Assembly (NCBI GenBank): GCA_020831525.1
Contig: JAFIGH010000001.1
Location: 117,191 to 181,190 of the forward strand
Reading direction: 5' to 3'
Length of the DNA stretch: 64,000 nucleotides
Source of the DNA: Opitutales bacterium
GTDB lineage: Bacteria; Verrucomicrobiota; Verrucomicrobiia; Opitutales; Oceanipulchritudinaceae
Shown here in pieces: positions 11,755-20,511 of this stretch. Position 1 is the stretch's first letter, and the number at the start of each line of letters is the position of its first letter. The notes beneath the pieces were generated by a model. It was not told the DNA's origin and ran no database searches. It worked only from the letters and a program-made list of their open reading frames with translations. The position numbers and the translations under genes were made by a program.

Positions 11755-12198
11755 TCAGGTGCCCGGTGCACGAAGAATTTCGATACCGTGTTCTCGGCTT
11801 ACGACAACGGCGTTCTCCGGCGTGAAGCGACCGCTCGCGTGGAGGGCGTGTGCGGCTCGGAAGAAGTCGCCGTGTCCGGCGGGTTGCGAGAGGTTGATGA
11901 TGCGCGCGGTGTCCCCGCCTGAGTTGCGGAAATGGTGGGGCGTATCCGGTTCGACTTGGAGGAAGTCGCCCGCGCGCAGGACTCTGTCGCTGCCGTCGAC
12001 CGTGAGCGTGACCTCTCCGCTGAGAATGTAGAAGGCCTCGCGCTCGGCGTGGCGGTGCGGCGGCGCGCCGATGCCGGGCGCGCAGTCAAGGCGCGTGACG
12101 ACATGGCTGTCGGCGGGATCGCGGCTTTCGGAGAGGATACGCACGTCGACGCCGAAAACATTCAGGACGCTGCAATCAGGAGACTGGACAGTGTTCAT
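11755..12198 (-). CDS. Single-domain cupin protein
   Basis: 147 residues. A double-stranded beta-helix cupin is evident from motif 1 (PPHRHAEREAFYILSGEVTL, residues about 46-66, giving H-x-H-x(5)-E-like metal ligands) and motif 2 (VEPDTPHHFRNSG). It is probably a small cytoplasmic metal-binding protein. Cupins of this size include quercetinase-like, isomerase-like and sensory proteins, so no reaction is assigned. It is divergently arranged with a MarR-type regulator; the 62-bp space between the two likely starts holds a palindromic operator candidate, so the MarR protein probably controls this gene. Confidence 0.85.
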   Translation of the reverse strand: MNTVQSPDCSVLNVFGVDVRILSESRDPADSHVVTRLDCAPGIGAPPHRHAEREAFYILSGEVTLTVDGSDRVLRAGDFLQVEPDTPHHFRNSGGDTARIINLSQPAGHGDFFRAAHALHASGRFTPENAVVVSREHGIEILRAPGT

Positions 12199-12211
12199 AA
12201 TAGGAATATTA

Positions 12212-12230
12212 TCTGTCTAAAATTGACAGA
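12212..12230. promoter_or_regulatory. Palindromic operator between cupin and MarR genes
   Basis: TCTGTC (12212-12217) and GACAGA (12225-12230) are perfect inverted half-sites around the AT-rich spacer TAAAATT. The site lies inside the short divergent promoter region, the typical place and size for a MarR-dimer operator. A partial third half-site (ATCTGAC) follows at 12233-12239. Confidence 0.6.
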
Positions 12231-12260
12231 GTATCTGACTATATGCAAGGAAAAAAAACC

Positions 12261-12725
12261 ATGCCTACACATAAGAAGAAATACCCCGCCCCCGCCATCC
12301 GTCTCGGCACGCTCCTGCGGCGGCCCTACCGGCGCATACGGGAGCGGTTCTACGAGGAGTTGGCGCGCGGCGGGCATCCGCACATCACGCCCGCGCACAG
12401 TGCGGTGTTCCGCAACGTCGCGCCGGGGGGCAGCCGCATCTCCGACCTCGCGGCGGAAGCGGGAATCACGAAGCAAAGCATGGGCTACCTTGTCGACGTC
12501 CTGGCGCGGCGCGGGTATGTCGAGTTGCGGCCGGACCCTGCGGACGGGCGGGCAAAACTCGTCTTCGCGACGAAGCAGGGCGTGACCGCGGTACGCCACC
12601 TTTCCCGGCAGAGCCGCGCCTTGGAGCAGCGGCTGCGCAAGGCCTACGGCGACGCATGGGTGAACGATCTCCGCGCGAAGCTGGAGCGACTCGATGCCTT
12701 CCTTGAGGATACCCTTCGCCACTGA
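12261..12725 (+). CDS. MarR-family transcriptional regulator
   Basis: 154 residues from the ATG at 12261. An upstream in-frame ATG at 12243 lacks a ribosome-binding site, while AAGGA (12247-12251) is well placed for 12261. The protein has a basic N-terminus and the MarR winged helix: GSRISDLAAEAGITKQSMGYL (recognition helix region) followed by the wing VELRPDPADGRAKLVFATKQG, where the DxRA-like DGRAK motif is the family signature. C-terminal helices form the dimerisation part. It probably represses itself and the divergent cupin gene through the palindrome at 12212-12230. The ligand is unknown. Confidence 0.88.
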   Translation: MPTHKKKYPAPAIRLGTLLRRPYRRIRERFYEELARGGHPHITPAHSAVFRNVAPGGSRISDLAAEAGITKQSMGYLVDVLARRGYVELRPDPADGRAKLVFATKQGVTAVRHLSRQSRALEQRLRKAYGDAWVNDLRAKLERLDAFLEDTLRH

Positions 12726-12804
12726 GGATCCGCGGCGGAGTTACCGCAGGCACACCCCGGTCTAAAGCGGCGGGGGCGGCGGCCAAAGACGATCCGCATC
12801 GCGA

Positions 12805-12889
12805 TGGTGCTCAGGGGGGGACTCGAACCCCCACACCCGAAGGCACTGCCGCCTGAAGACAGCGTGTCTACCAATTTCACCACCTGAGC
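12805..12889 (-). tRNA. tRNA-Leu (anticodon CAG)
   Basis: Read on the minus strand from 12889: acceptor GCTCAGG pairs with CCTGAGC, the D-arm contains GAAATTGGTAGACACGC, the anticodon stem CTGTC/GGCAG encloses loop CTTCAGG (anticodon CAG), then a long class II variable arm and the T-arm GGGGGTTCGAGTCCCCC. The 3' CCA is encoded (12805-12807). The long variable arm plus TTGGTAGACACGC identify it as leucine, not serine. It reads CUG codons, frequent in a GC-rich genome. Confidence 0.95.
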
Positions 12890-12950
12890 CCGTCGGCCCC
12901 GCGGAGTGACGCGGGAAAGCGAGTGAGGTTCAGTGTGCGGAAGGGCGGTG

Positions 12951-14507
12951 TCAAGTCTGCTTTTGCTCTGTATCGCCGTCGTTTTCGGCGGGGGAGTCTT
13001 CGTCTTGGGCGGTTTCGGCGAAGAGGTCGTCGAGGGAGCGGTGGCCGAGTTGTTCGCCGAGGCCGGCTTCGAGGCCGTCGCGGTAGTGGGTGATGAGGGG
13101 GTCGATGTGCTCGATAAACTCGATGCCGCCGGAATTGCCGAAGTCCTCGAAGGCGGCGTGGAAGCGGGCGAGGGTCAGGCGTTTGAGGGGTTTGGCGGGC
13201 TGGTAGCAGAGTTCTTCGTTGCTGTCGTCGGTGAGGACGGGTGTGGGGGTGATCCAGCCGATGTCGGTGAGGAGGTTGAGGGATTCGTTGAGGACGTTGC
13301 CGGGCACGCGCATGCGCTCGCTGAGCTGCGCGGCGGAGGGCGGCGGGCGCTGCGCAGTGAACTCGCGCGCGATGACGAGGAAGGCGGCGAGGGTGAGGGT
13401 CTCCTGCGTGCGGGCGCTGACCTGTGACCATGCTTCGCGGCGGGAGAGGAAGTTGACGTTCTGCACGGCGTAGCTGAGTTGGCCGCCGAGGAGTACGAAA
13501 ACCCAGAAAAAGTAGAGCCCGAGCATGAGCACGGGGATGATGCCGACCGAGCCGTAGAGGCTCTGCAGGCGCAGGACCTGCCCGACGTAGAGAATGGAAA
13601 GGTAGTTGTTGAGAAAGAGCAGGACGGCGACGACGACGGCGCCGATAAAGGCGGGGCGCACCTGCACGTTGGCATTGGGAAAGTAGGTGTAGAAGGCGGT
13701 GAGGAGAAGGGTGATCATGCCGAAGCCAAGCAGTGGCGAGGCGAGGACAAAGAGGCGCGTGAGCGCGTCGCCGAAGGGCACGACCTCAAACAGGTTGGCC
13801 ATGGCGGAGGCGGAGAGGAGGGCGGTGCCCCCGAGGCCGAGGACGGCGCCGAGGCTTATGAAGGTCCAGTAGGAGACGATGCGCTGTCCCCACGCGCGGC
13901 CCGAACGCGTTCCCCAGATGGCGTTGAGGGTGGTTTCGACGGCGGTGAGGAGCTGGATGGCGATGAAAACGAGGATAAGCAATCCGATGAGGCCGAAGGT
14001 CTGTGAGCCGCCTGTGTCAATTTGCTGGATTGTGGCTTCCGCGCCTGCGACGATCTGGCTGATTAGTTCGTCGAGGGCTGTGACATAGACCTCTTCCTCA
14101 TCCGCGGACGGGATCGTGCGGCCGGCTTCGTCGAGCGTTATGTATTCCTGCAGAGTGGGCGCGACAAAGAGGAGCATCCGCTTGATCTGCGACTCCGCGT
14201 CACCGCTTAGAAATGTGCCCGAGAGCAGCACCACCATGGCGATGAGGGGCCCGAGCCCGATAAGCGAGGAATAGCTGAGGGACGCCGCGCGGGAGAAGAG
14301 GCGGTTGGTCATGAGTCCGTCCCACGTAATGAAGGCCACGCGCATCCACCGCATCCACGTGCCCCACCGGCTGCTGTCTTCAATGGCCTTTGGCTCCCAA
14401 ATCTTTTCCTCCCAAAAGCCGCGTAAGTTGCGGAGGTTACGGCGGACTTTCCGCGCGAGGGCCGACCGCCTCGTTTCGGCGGTTTTTTTCGGGGTCTTGG
14501 ATTTCAT
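12951..14507 (-). CDS. YihY/BrkB-family inner-membrane protein
   Basis: 518 residues. A basic N-terminus is followed by the conserved YihY/BrkB block: LFSRAASLSYSSLIGLGPLIAM (first membrane helix), FGLIGLLILVFIAIQLLTAVE with TLNAIWGTRSGRAW, then several further membrane segments and YTYFPNANVQVRPAFIGAVV, ending with FLNNYLSILYVGQVLRLQSLYGSVG and a LLGGQLSYAVQN helix. After about residue 380 there is a soluble winged-helix-like extension (LSERMRVPGNVLNESLNLL) and an acidic tail, as in other long members. It was once thought to be ribonuclease BN, which is now rejected; the function is unknown, possibly transport. It is transcribed after the membrane/AsmA-like gene at 14652, with 144 bp between. 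Confidence 0.9.
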   Translation of the reverse strand: MKSKTPKKTAETRRSALARKVRRNLRNLRGFWEEKIWEPKAIEDSSRWGTWMRWMRVAFITWDGLMTNRLFSRAASLSYSSLIGLGPLIAMVVLLSGTFLSGDAESQIKRMLLFVAPTLQEYITLDEAGRTIPSADEEEVYVTALDELISQIVAGAEATIQQIDTGGSQTFGLIGLLILVFIAIQLLTAVETTLNAIWGTRSGRAWGQRIVSYWTFISLGAVLGLGGTALLSASAMANLFEVVPFGDALTRLFVLASPLLGFGMITLLLTAFYTYFPNANVQVRPAFIGAVVVAVLLFLNNYLSILYVGQVLRLQSLYGSVGIIPVLMLGLYFFWVFVLLGGQLSYAVQNVNFLSRREAWSQVSARTQETLTLAAFLVIAREFTAQRPPPSAAQLSERMRVPGNVLNESLNLLTDIGWITPTPVLTDDSNEELCYQPAKPLKRLTLARFHAAFEDFGNSGGIEFIEHIDPLITHYRDGLEAGLGEQLGHRSLDDLFAETAQDEDSPAENDGDTEQKQT

Positions 14508-14651
14508 GTTGCGGTGTTATGCGTCTTTACTCCGATGACAACGCGTCGATTCCATTTGGCAACGATGATTCGGAGCGTCGAACACCGCTGTGGTCGGGCG
14601 CACCGGTCGGGTCCGGATGCGCCGGGACTTTCTGCGCTTCGAGGGCCGCCT

Positions 14652-16454
14652 TCAATCTTCGCCGCTCCGGCGGCGGGGAAAGGGGACACGGTCGAGGAGT
14701 CCGCCGCCGTTTTCGTCGCCGTCGCCAAGGCGCCCTTCGAGCTGGCGGCCCAGTTCGTCGCGGAGGCGGCCGGTGGCGGCGTCGCGTAAAGCGGACTGGA
14801 GGGCGTCGGAGGGAATCTGCACGCTTGGGCTGGCGAGCGGACCGGCAATGCGCATGGGAAAGGTCGTGCGCGAGATGTTTGACGACTGGCCGAGGAGACG
14901 CGCAGTGGTGTCTACGGCGGTGATTTCGAGGGGTAGGTCGACGCTTGACCCGCGCCATGTGCCGGTCGTGCGGACGTCGAAATGGCCGCCGGAAAAGGGG
15001 AAGTTGCCCGGGTCGGAGAGCATGCCGGCGACGGTGTCGACGGGGAGGTCGTTGAGGTGGGCTTCGAGGCGGTTGCCTCCGGCACCGGCGGCGAGCGCAC
15101 CGCCGCGCAGGTCGATGGCGAAGCGCCCGGTCTGGCTCTCGACGCGCAGCGAGGGTGCTTCGTCGAGAAGCCGGGGGTGGGTGGAGAGATTGTTGCCGGT
15201 GATGCGCAGACGCTCGTCGGGGAGCTGCGCAACGCGCACGCCTTCGCTCAGAACCTCGTCGACACGCAGTCGCGGCGCGCGGCGGATGATCGACTCGGAG
15301 GTGACATAGGCGTAGCCGCGTTCAGCGGCGCGCTGGGCGAGGTTTTCGCGCCATGACAATTGGTCGTCGTCCACTTCTTCATCGGGCTCCGGCGATCCGC
15401 CGACACGTTCGAGAATCTCCGAGGCGCGCTGCAAGCGCTCGCGCCACAGGCGGGCCTGCGCGAGGACTTCTTCGAGGTCGACGGATTCGGGCAATTGGAT
15501 CGGGCGCTCGCGCGGTGCGCCCGGATCGCGCCCGACGGTGCGACCCGGCAGGCGGCGTTCTTCGCCGACGGAGGCATTGATCGCTTCGACACGGCGCAGC
15601 CCCACCTTGCGAGCGAGGATGCTCATGCCGTCGACTTCGGCGAGGACGCGCTCGGCGCGGAAGCGGTCGGTGTCGAGAGCGTTGGGGTCCGCCATGGCGA
15701 GTCCGTGCAGCGCAATGCGCGAATCGACGGCGGAGAACTCGAGGCGTTCGAGGTCGACCGTCGCGCCGTTGGCGCGTTGCAGGCCGGAGCGCGCCAGCTC
15801 GGTGAGGACCAGTTCGTCGAGAAAGATGTAGGTGACGATAAGGAGGAAGGCGAGCAGCGCGACAAGGGCGACCCCGAGCGGGCGGACGGCGGGGCCGCCT
15901 TTCGTCGCGGCGGCGAGTTCTTCCCAGCTCTTTTTTCCCTCGAGGCCGCCGAAGACGATCCACGCAAAGATGCGCACGGATCGACGGGCGGTCCACTTTT
16001 TGTAGCGTTCGGAGTCCTTTGAGACACTCGCCATTTTCTGCCGGAAGGCGCGGAGGCGTCCATAAACGGCGACGCCGACGCTGACGCCGAGGGCCAGCCC
16101 GAAGAGGACGCCCGCGGGCATCACGTAATATTCGAAGCCAAACCACGCCGTCACCGGAGCGTTGGCGAGGAGGGCGAAGATGCCGCTGAGCGGGCCTTCG
16201 AGAAGAAAAATCCCCAACTGGAATAGGACGGGCAGGAGAATGAGGTAGAGCAGGCCCGCCGCCAGTGCCGTCATGCCCGCGAGAAAGAGATTCACATTGA
16301 GGAGGACGAGGAGGCAGAGGAGCAGGAAGTTCCAGCCCGGTGCCTGGACGAATCCCGGCGTGAAGCCGAGCAGCGCGCCGAGTGTCGCGGCAGTGGTGAT
16401 CTGCGCGCGGGAGGCGTTGCCGCGCAGGAGTTTGCCGATTTTGCGAGTGATCAT
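14652..16454 (-). CDS. Fused TIGR03546-like membrane / TIGR03545 (AsmA-like) protein
   Basis: 600 residues from the ATG at 16454; the frame is open further upstream but that part has no membrane or family signal. Residues about 1-170 are DUF2062/TIGR03546-like: TTAATLGALLGFTPGFVQAPG, then multiple membrane helices. After a linker comes a single membrane anchor (VALVALLAFLLIVTYIFLDEL) and a long periplasmic AsmA/TIGR03545-like part, with GLRRVEAINASVGEERRLPGR, the Glu-rich coil LARLWRERLQRASEILERVG-like, and beta-helical repeats to the C-terminus (GTWRGSSVDLPLEITAVD). In gammaproteobacteria these two families are, as I recall, separate adjacent genes; here they are one protein. A role in envelope lipid handling is inferred from AsmA-type architecture. 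Confidence 0.7.
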   Translation of the reverse strand: MITRKIGKLLRGNASRAQITTAATLGALLGFTPGFVQAPGWNFLLLCLLVLLNVNLFLAGMTALAAGLLYLILLPVLFQLGIFLLEGPLSGIFALLANAPVTAWFGFEYYVMPAGVLFGLALGVSVGVAVYGRLRAFRQKMASVSKDSERYKKWTARRSVRIFAWIVFGGLEGKKSWEELAAATKGGPAVRPLGVALVALLAFLLIVTYIFLDELVLTELARSGLQRANGATVDLERLEFSAVDSRIALHGLAMADPNALDTDRFRAERVLAEVDGMSILARKVGLRRVEAINASVGEERRLPGRTVGRDPGAPRERPIQLPESVDLEEVLAQARLWRERLQRASEILERVGGSPEPDEEVDDDQLSWRENLAQRAAERGYAYVTSESIIRRAPRLRVDEVLSEGVRVAQLPDERLRITGNNLSTHPRLLDEAPSLRVESQTGRFAIDLRGGALAAGAGGNRLEAHLNDLPVDTVAGMLSDPGNFPFSGGHFDVRTTGTWRGSSVDLPLEITAVDTTARLLGQSSNISRTTFPMRIAGPLASPSVQIPSDALQSALRDAATGRLRDELGRQLEGRLGDGDENGGGLLDRVPFPRRRSGED

Positions 16455-16812
16455 GGGCGGAAGTGGATTGACGGAGGGATTACGGTGGTTCCGGTGAAAT
16501 AGACTTTTCCTTGAAGGGTGCCTTTCGTGGCGCGGACTGCAAGCTCCGGACGCGGGCTTTCCCACACCTCCGGACCGACCGCCAAGATGGCAGTCGGCTA
16601 CGGCGGGCCTCCCTGTTTGCACAGAGAGTCGAATGCCGTGCATGTCGCAATAGGGCGGCGGTCCCCGCCGCAGTCACAGGCGCTCCGCGCTTTGCCGCCG
16701 CAGGCGGAGCCCGCCGTGGAATGCGGTGAATCTTCGCCGCCTTGGAGAGCGCTGTCGGACTACCCGATTACCGTTCGCTCCCCAGCCGACCAACGCCGAG
16801 CACATGCTTCCG
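16455..16812. other. 358-bp intergenic region with a palindromic repeat copy
   Basis: The region upstream of the AsmA-like gene and downstream of the SDR gene (both minus strand). It contains one copy of the GGACCGAC...GTCGGCTACG repeat (16572-16602) and GC-rich inverted text around 16660-16725 (GGCGGTCCCCGCCGC and GCCGCAGGCGGAGCCCGCC). No gene or RNA is recognised. Confidence 0.5.
16572..16602 (+). repeat. Intergenic repeat, copy 1 (partial)
   Basis: GGACCGACCGCCAAGATGGC followed by AGTCGGCTACG matches, in the opposite orientation, the element at 27756-27797 (GGACCGACGGCCAGGAACGGC then AGTCGGCTACG on the minus strand). The outer right arm of this copy has diverged. Confidence 0.65.
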
Positions 16813-17496
16813 TCAATCCACCGATGCGCTCGCCCCGTTGTCGGCGGGACCGAGGCGAAGAATGCGGGGAACGGCGCGTTTGGCCCACGTTTCGGCATCG
16901 TCGTAGGCGGAGGCGCTGTCGCCGAAGGCTTCGCGGAGCATTTCCGTGTCGATGATACCCGGATTCAGGGCGACGACGGAGACGCCCGCCGCAACCTCTT
17001 TGGCGACCGCCTTGGAGAGCCCCTCAATGGCCCACTTGGAGGCGCAGTAGGGGGCGACTTCCGGTGAGGTCGAGCGACCCCAGCCCGAACTGAAGTTGAC
17101 GACCACGCCCCGCCCGGCGGCGTTGAGAGCGGGCAGGAACTGCCGCATGACTGAGACGGTCCCCTTGATGTTCACCGCGAGGAGATCCGCCATGGCGTCG
17201 TCGGAGACCTCCCATATCGGGGCCGGGGTGTTGATGACGGCGGCGTTGTTGATGACATAGGCGGGCGGGCCGAAGCGGTCGAGGACCATGTCGGCAAAGC
17301 GCTTGACGGCTGCATCGTCGGTGACGTCGAGCGCCTCGAAAAGGTGCTGCGGCCCGAGGGACTCCCGCAATCCGGCGAGGGCTGCCTCATTTCGCCCGAA
17401 ACCGGCCACCGCGTATCCCCCCGCGGCGAACTCCCTCGACATGCTGAGCCCGAGCCCGCGCGTGCAACCCGAGATGACAACGCAATGTTCTTCCAT
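16813..17496 (-). CDS. Short-chain dehydrogenase/reductase (SDR)
   Basis: 227 residues. A classical SDR Rossmann fold: VVISGCTRGLGLSMSREFA (nucleotide-binding GxxxGxG variant, residues about 7-25), GFGRNE after beta-2, LDVTDD, VINNAAV (NNAG equivalent), and catalytic Ser with YxxxK in VVNFSSGWG and YCASKWAIEGLSK, then VVALNPGIIDTEM. The Arg after beta-2 (GRN) favours NADPH. Substrate cannot be inferred. The C-terminus (KRAVPRILRLGPADNGASASVD) resembles the usual 'xxAxxILxLGPxDNGxSL' SDR ending. It stands alone on the minus strand, divergent from fabD. Confidence 0.88.
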   Translation of the reverse strand: MEEHCVVISGCTRGLGLSMSREFAAGGYAVAGFGRNEAALAGLRESLGPQHLFEALDVTDDAAVKRFADMVLDRFGPPAYVINNAAVINTPAPIWEVSDDAMADLLAVNIKGTVSVMRQFLPALNAAGRGVVVNFSSGWGRSTSPEVAPYCASKWAIEGLSKAVAKEVAAGVSVVALNPGIIDTEMLREAFGDSASAYDDAETWAKRAVPRILRLGPADNGASASVD

Positions 17497-17633
17497 GAAA
17501 GGTTACCTATTGCCCCGGCGGTGCACGGGAGCAAGGCAAAGCCTACGCGCGGCAATCGGTAGCGCTTCCGGATTCGGCAAATATATTTTCCGGAGTTATG
17601 AATCTCATAAAATCTGAAGCTGACTTAAAATAC

Positions 17634-17696
17634 TTGACCGAAAAATCTATGCCTCAGTTAAATTTGTTGACAAAATATACAACCCGTAGAAAAATT
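17634..17696 (+). promoter_or_regulatory. AT-rich promoter region upstream of fabD
   Basis: The 17577-17700 interval is strikingly AT-rich against its GC-rich surroundings. A consensus TTGACA at 17667-17672 is followed after 17 bases by AAAATT, a poor -10. A second pair is TTGACC (from about 17634) with TTAAAT about 18 bases downstream. Either could drive the fabD-lepA-lepB operon; the start point is not determined. Confidence 0.4.
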
Positions 17697-17776
17697 ATTT
17701 GACGAGGGCGCGGTGCTGCGGGTTGAGGGAGATAGCGGTTGATTTCCGGAGGGGGGCGGCCTTTAGTGGGGCGCTT

Positions 17777-18685
17777 ATGTCAGTAGGATTGCTGTTTTCA
17801 GGGCAGGGTGCCCAGAAGGTGGGCATGGGGCGAAGCCTCCATGAGCATTCGGCGCGGGCGCGTGAGCTGTATGCGGCGGCGGACGCGGCCCTTGGCTGGC
17901 CCTTGACGGAGTATTCGTTCGACGGACCGGATGCGAAGCTCACGGAGACGCGGGTGTGCCAGCCTGCTTTGTTTGTGCACGGGTACGCGCTTTATGCGGA
18001 ACTGGAGGCGGCGGGCAAACTCAACGGCGCGAAGGCCGCTCTGGGGCTGAGTCTTGGCGAGTTGACGGCGCTGACGGCGGCGGGGGCGTTTGACTTTGAG
18101 ACGGGCCTGCGCGTGGTGGCCGAGCGCGGGCGCCTCATGCAGGAGGCCTGCGAGGCGAGCGAGGGCACAATGGCCTCGCTGATCGGCGGATCCCCGAAGG
18201 CGGCGCAGGAACTGTGCGCGGCCCATGATGTCGACATGGCGAACCTCAACTGCCCGGGCCAGATCGTGATTTCGGGCGAGCGCGCCAAAGTGGAAGATGC
18301 TGTCGCCGACGCGAAGGCCGGTGGTGTTTTCAAGATGGTAATTCCCCTGAATGTCGCCGGGGCCTACCATAGCCGTCTCATGGAGCCCGCGCGCCGCGCG
18401 TTCGAGGCGTTCCTCGCCGACGTGGAGATCCGCACGCCGGACTTCAAGGTGTTCTCTAATGTCACGGGAAGAGCTGTCTCCGATCCCGCCGAAATCCGGC
18501 ATTGCCTTGTAGAACAGGTGGTGTCGAGCGTGCGATGGGAGGAGTGCATGCGCAGTGCGTCGGCCCTTGGTTTTCAGCGATTCTATGAGTTCGGGCCCGG
18601 TGGTGTGCTCGCGGGGCTCGCCCGCCGCATCGACCGCGCTCTCACCGTGACCTCCGTCCAGGAGTACGACGATCTTTCCCTGTAG
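17777..18685 (+). CDS. fabD: Malonyl-CoA:ACP transacylase
   Basis: 302 residues from the ATG at 17777 (GTGGGG just upstream); longer upstream starts lack homology. It transfers malonate from CoA to acyl carrier protein to feed fatty-acid elongation in the cytoplasm. Motifs: LLFSGQGAQKVGMG at the N-terminus (oxyanion Gln), the nucleophile elbow ALGLSLGELTAL (Ser about residue 90, with Leu where E. coli has His in GHSLGE), RGRLMQEAC (malonyl-binding Arg), ANLNCPGQIVISG, the catalytic His in VAGAYHSRLM, and FSNVTG. Family length is about 300-310. It is followed 17 bp later by lepA and then lepB on the same strand, so fatty-acid supply, translation fidelity and protein export appear co-transcribed. 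Confidence 0.93.
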   Translation: MSVGLLFSGQGAQKVGMGRSLHEHSARARELYAAADAALGWPLTEYSFDGPDAKLTETRVCQPALFVHGYALYAELEAAGKLNGAKAALGLSLGELTALTAAGAFDFETGLRVVAERGRLMQEACEASEGTMASLIGGSPKAAQELCAAHDVDMANLNCPGQIVISGERAKVEDAVADAKAGGVFKMVIPLNVAGAYHSRLMEPARRAFEAFLADVEIRTPDFKVFSNVTGRAVSDPAEIRHCLVEQVVSSVRWEECMRSASALGFQRFYEFGPGGVLAGLARRIDRALTVTSVQEYDDLSL

Positions 18686-18702
18686 TTCCGCACCGCACCG
18701 GT

Positions 18703-20505
18703 ATGCCCGAACTTTCGAAAATACGTAACTTTTGCATCATCGCACACATCGACCACGGGAAGACGACCCTTTCCGACCGGTTGCTGGAGGTGACGCACAC
18801 CGTGCAGACGCGCGATATGAAGGAGCAGCTCCTCGACTCGATGGACCTCGAGCGCGAGCGTGGGATAACGATCAAGAGCCACCCGGTGACGCTCGCCTAC
18901 TTCGATCCCGACGGCACGGAGTGGCGGCTCAACCTCATCGACACACCCGGCCACGTGGACTTTTCCTACGAGGTCTCTCGCAGTCTCGCGGCCTGCGAGG
19001 GAGCGTTGCTCCTTGTCGACGCCGCGCAGGGTATCGAGGCACAGACTGTGGCCAACTGCCAGCTGGCGATCCGCCAGGACATGGTCATCATCCCGGTCAT
19101 TAACAAGATCGACCTTCCCGGGGCCGATGTCGAAAAGGTGAAGCACCAGCTCGAAGAGATTCTCGCCATCCCAGCGGACGAAGCCATTCTTGCCAGTGCA
19201 AAGGTCGGCAAAGGTATTCCGGAGATTCTCGATGCCGTCCTCACCCGCATGCCCGCGCCGCGCTGGGCTGATTACCCGGCCACCCGTGCGCTTATTTTCG
19301 ACTGCATTTACGACAGCTACAAGGGCGTTATCTGCTATGTGCGCGTCTTTTCCGGGAGTGTGAAACGGGGCGACTCCATCCTCCTCATGAGCGACGGCAC
19401 GAAGACTGAGGTAAAGGAGGTCGGGATATTTTCGCCGAAGATGCGCCCCTGCGCGACCCTTGATCCCGGTAGTGTCGGTTACGTGGTGACGAGTATCAAG
19501 GAGGTTGCGGACATCCGGCTGGGGGACACCATCACCGCGACGGGTGCTCCGGCGGAGGAGATGTTGCCCGGCTACAAAGAGGTTCAGCCGATGGTTTTCT
19601 CGGGTCTCTACCCCATCGATACCTCGGATTATGAGAAACTGAAGGTGAGCATGGGCAAGCTGCGCCTCAACGACGCCGCCTTTGTTTACCAGCCGGAGAG
19701 TTCCGTGGCCCTCGGGTTCGGGTTCCGCTGCGGGTTTCTCGGGCTCCTTCACATGGAGATTGTTACGGAGCGGATCCGCCGCGAATACGACCTCGACATC
19801 ATTTCCACCTATCCGAGCGTTGTCTACCGTGTGACAAAGAGCGACGGCGATTTGGTGCAGGTGCAGAATCCCGTGCACCTGCCGGATCCGAGCGAGATCG
19901 ACCACATCGAGGAGCCCACGATCCGCGCCACCATCCACCTTCCCAACGATTCCATCGGCGACATTCTTGCCCTCGTCATGGAGAAGCGCGGCATCATCGA
20001 CCACACCGAGACAATCGACGGCACGCGCGTCATGCTCGTCGCGAATTTGCCGCTCAACGAAATCCTTGTCGACTTCAACGACCGCCTTAAGAGCATCACG
20101 AAGGGCTACGGTTCGATGGACTACGAGATCACGGGCTACCAAACCGCCAAGCTCGTGAAGCTCGACATTCTTGTGAACGGTGAGCCGGTGGACGCGTTCT
20201 CCAGCATCGTGCATACGGACAAGGCGGAGGGTAAGGGACGCATGCTCTGCAGCAAGCTGCGCGACATTCTTCCGCGCCAGCTTTTCAAGGTAGCCATCCA
20301 GGCTGCCGTGGGAGGCAAGGTGGTGGCCCGCGAGACTGTCGGCGCGCTGCGCAAGGATGTCACCGCGAAGTGCTACGGGGGCGACATCACGCGGAAGCGC
20401 AAGCTTCTCGAAAAACAAAAAGAAGGCAAAAAGCGCATGAAGCAGGTGGGCAAGGTATCCATCCCGCAGGAAGCTTTTGTCGATATTCTCAAATCAACCA
20501 GCTGA
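18703..20505 (+). CDS. lepA: Elongation factor 4 (LepA) GTPase
   Basis: 600 residues, the standard LepA length. It is a translational GTPase that acts on the ribosome (back-translocation/initiation fidelity). G1 AHIDHGKTTLSDRL, switch I RERGITIKS, G3 DTPGHVDFSYEVSRSL, G4 NKIDLPGAD; then domain II (YDSYKGVICYVRVFSG), EF-G-like domains III and V, and the LepA-specific C-terminal domain ending with KVSIPQEAFVDIL preceded by the Lys/Arg-rich DITRKRKLLEKQKEGKKRMK. All hallmarks are intact. lepA directly precedes the signal peptidase gene, as in many bacteria. Confidence 0.98.
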   Translation: MPELSKIRNFCIIAHIDHGKTTLSDRLLEVTHTVQTRDMKEQLLDSMDLERERGITIKSHPVTLAYFDPDGTEWRLNLIDTPGHVDFSYEVSRSLAACEGALLLVDAAQGIEAQTVANCQLAIRQDMVIIPVINKIDLPGADVEKVKHQLEEILAIPADEAILASAKVGKGIPEILDAVLTRMPAPRWADYPATRALIFDCIYDSYKGVICYVRVFSGSVKRGDSILLMSDGTKTEVKEVGIFSPKMRPCATLDPGSVGYVVTSIKEVADIRLGDTITATGAPAEEMLPGYKEVQPMVFSGLYPIDTSDYEKLKVSMGKLRLNDAAFVYQPESSVALGFGFRCGFLGLLHMEIVTERIRREYDLDIISTYPSVVYRVTKSDGDLVQVQNPVHLPDPSEIDHIEEPTIRATIHLPNDSIGDILALVMEKRGIIDHTETIDGTRVMLVANLPLNEILVDFNDRLKSITKGYGSMDYEITGYQTAKLVKLDILVNGEPVDAFSSIVHTDKAEGKGRMLCSKLRDILPRQLFKVAIQAAVGGKVVARETVGALRKDVTAKCYGGDITRKRKLLEKQKEGKKRMKQVGKVSIPQEAFVDILKSTS

Positions 20506-20511
20506 TTCCCG

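Noticed and set aside
12805..12889. Integrated element at tRNA-Leu
   Set aside because: No integrase, no repeat of the tRNA 3' end and no other mobile gene were found beside it; both neighbours look chromosomal.
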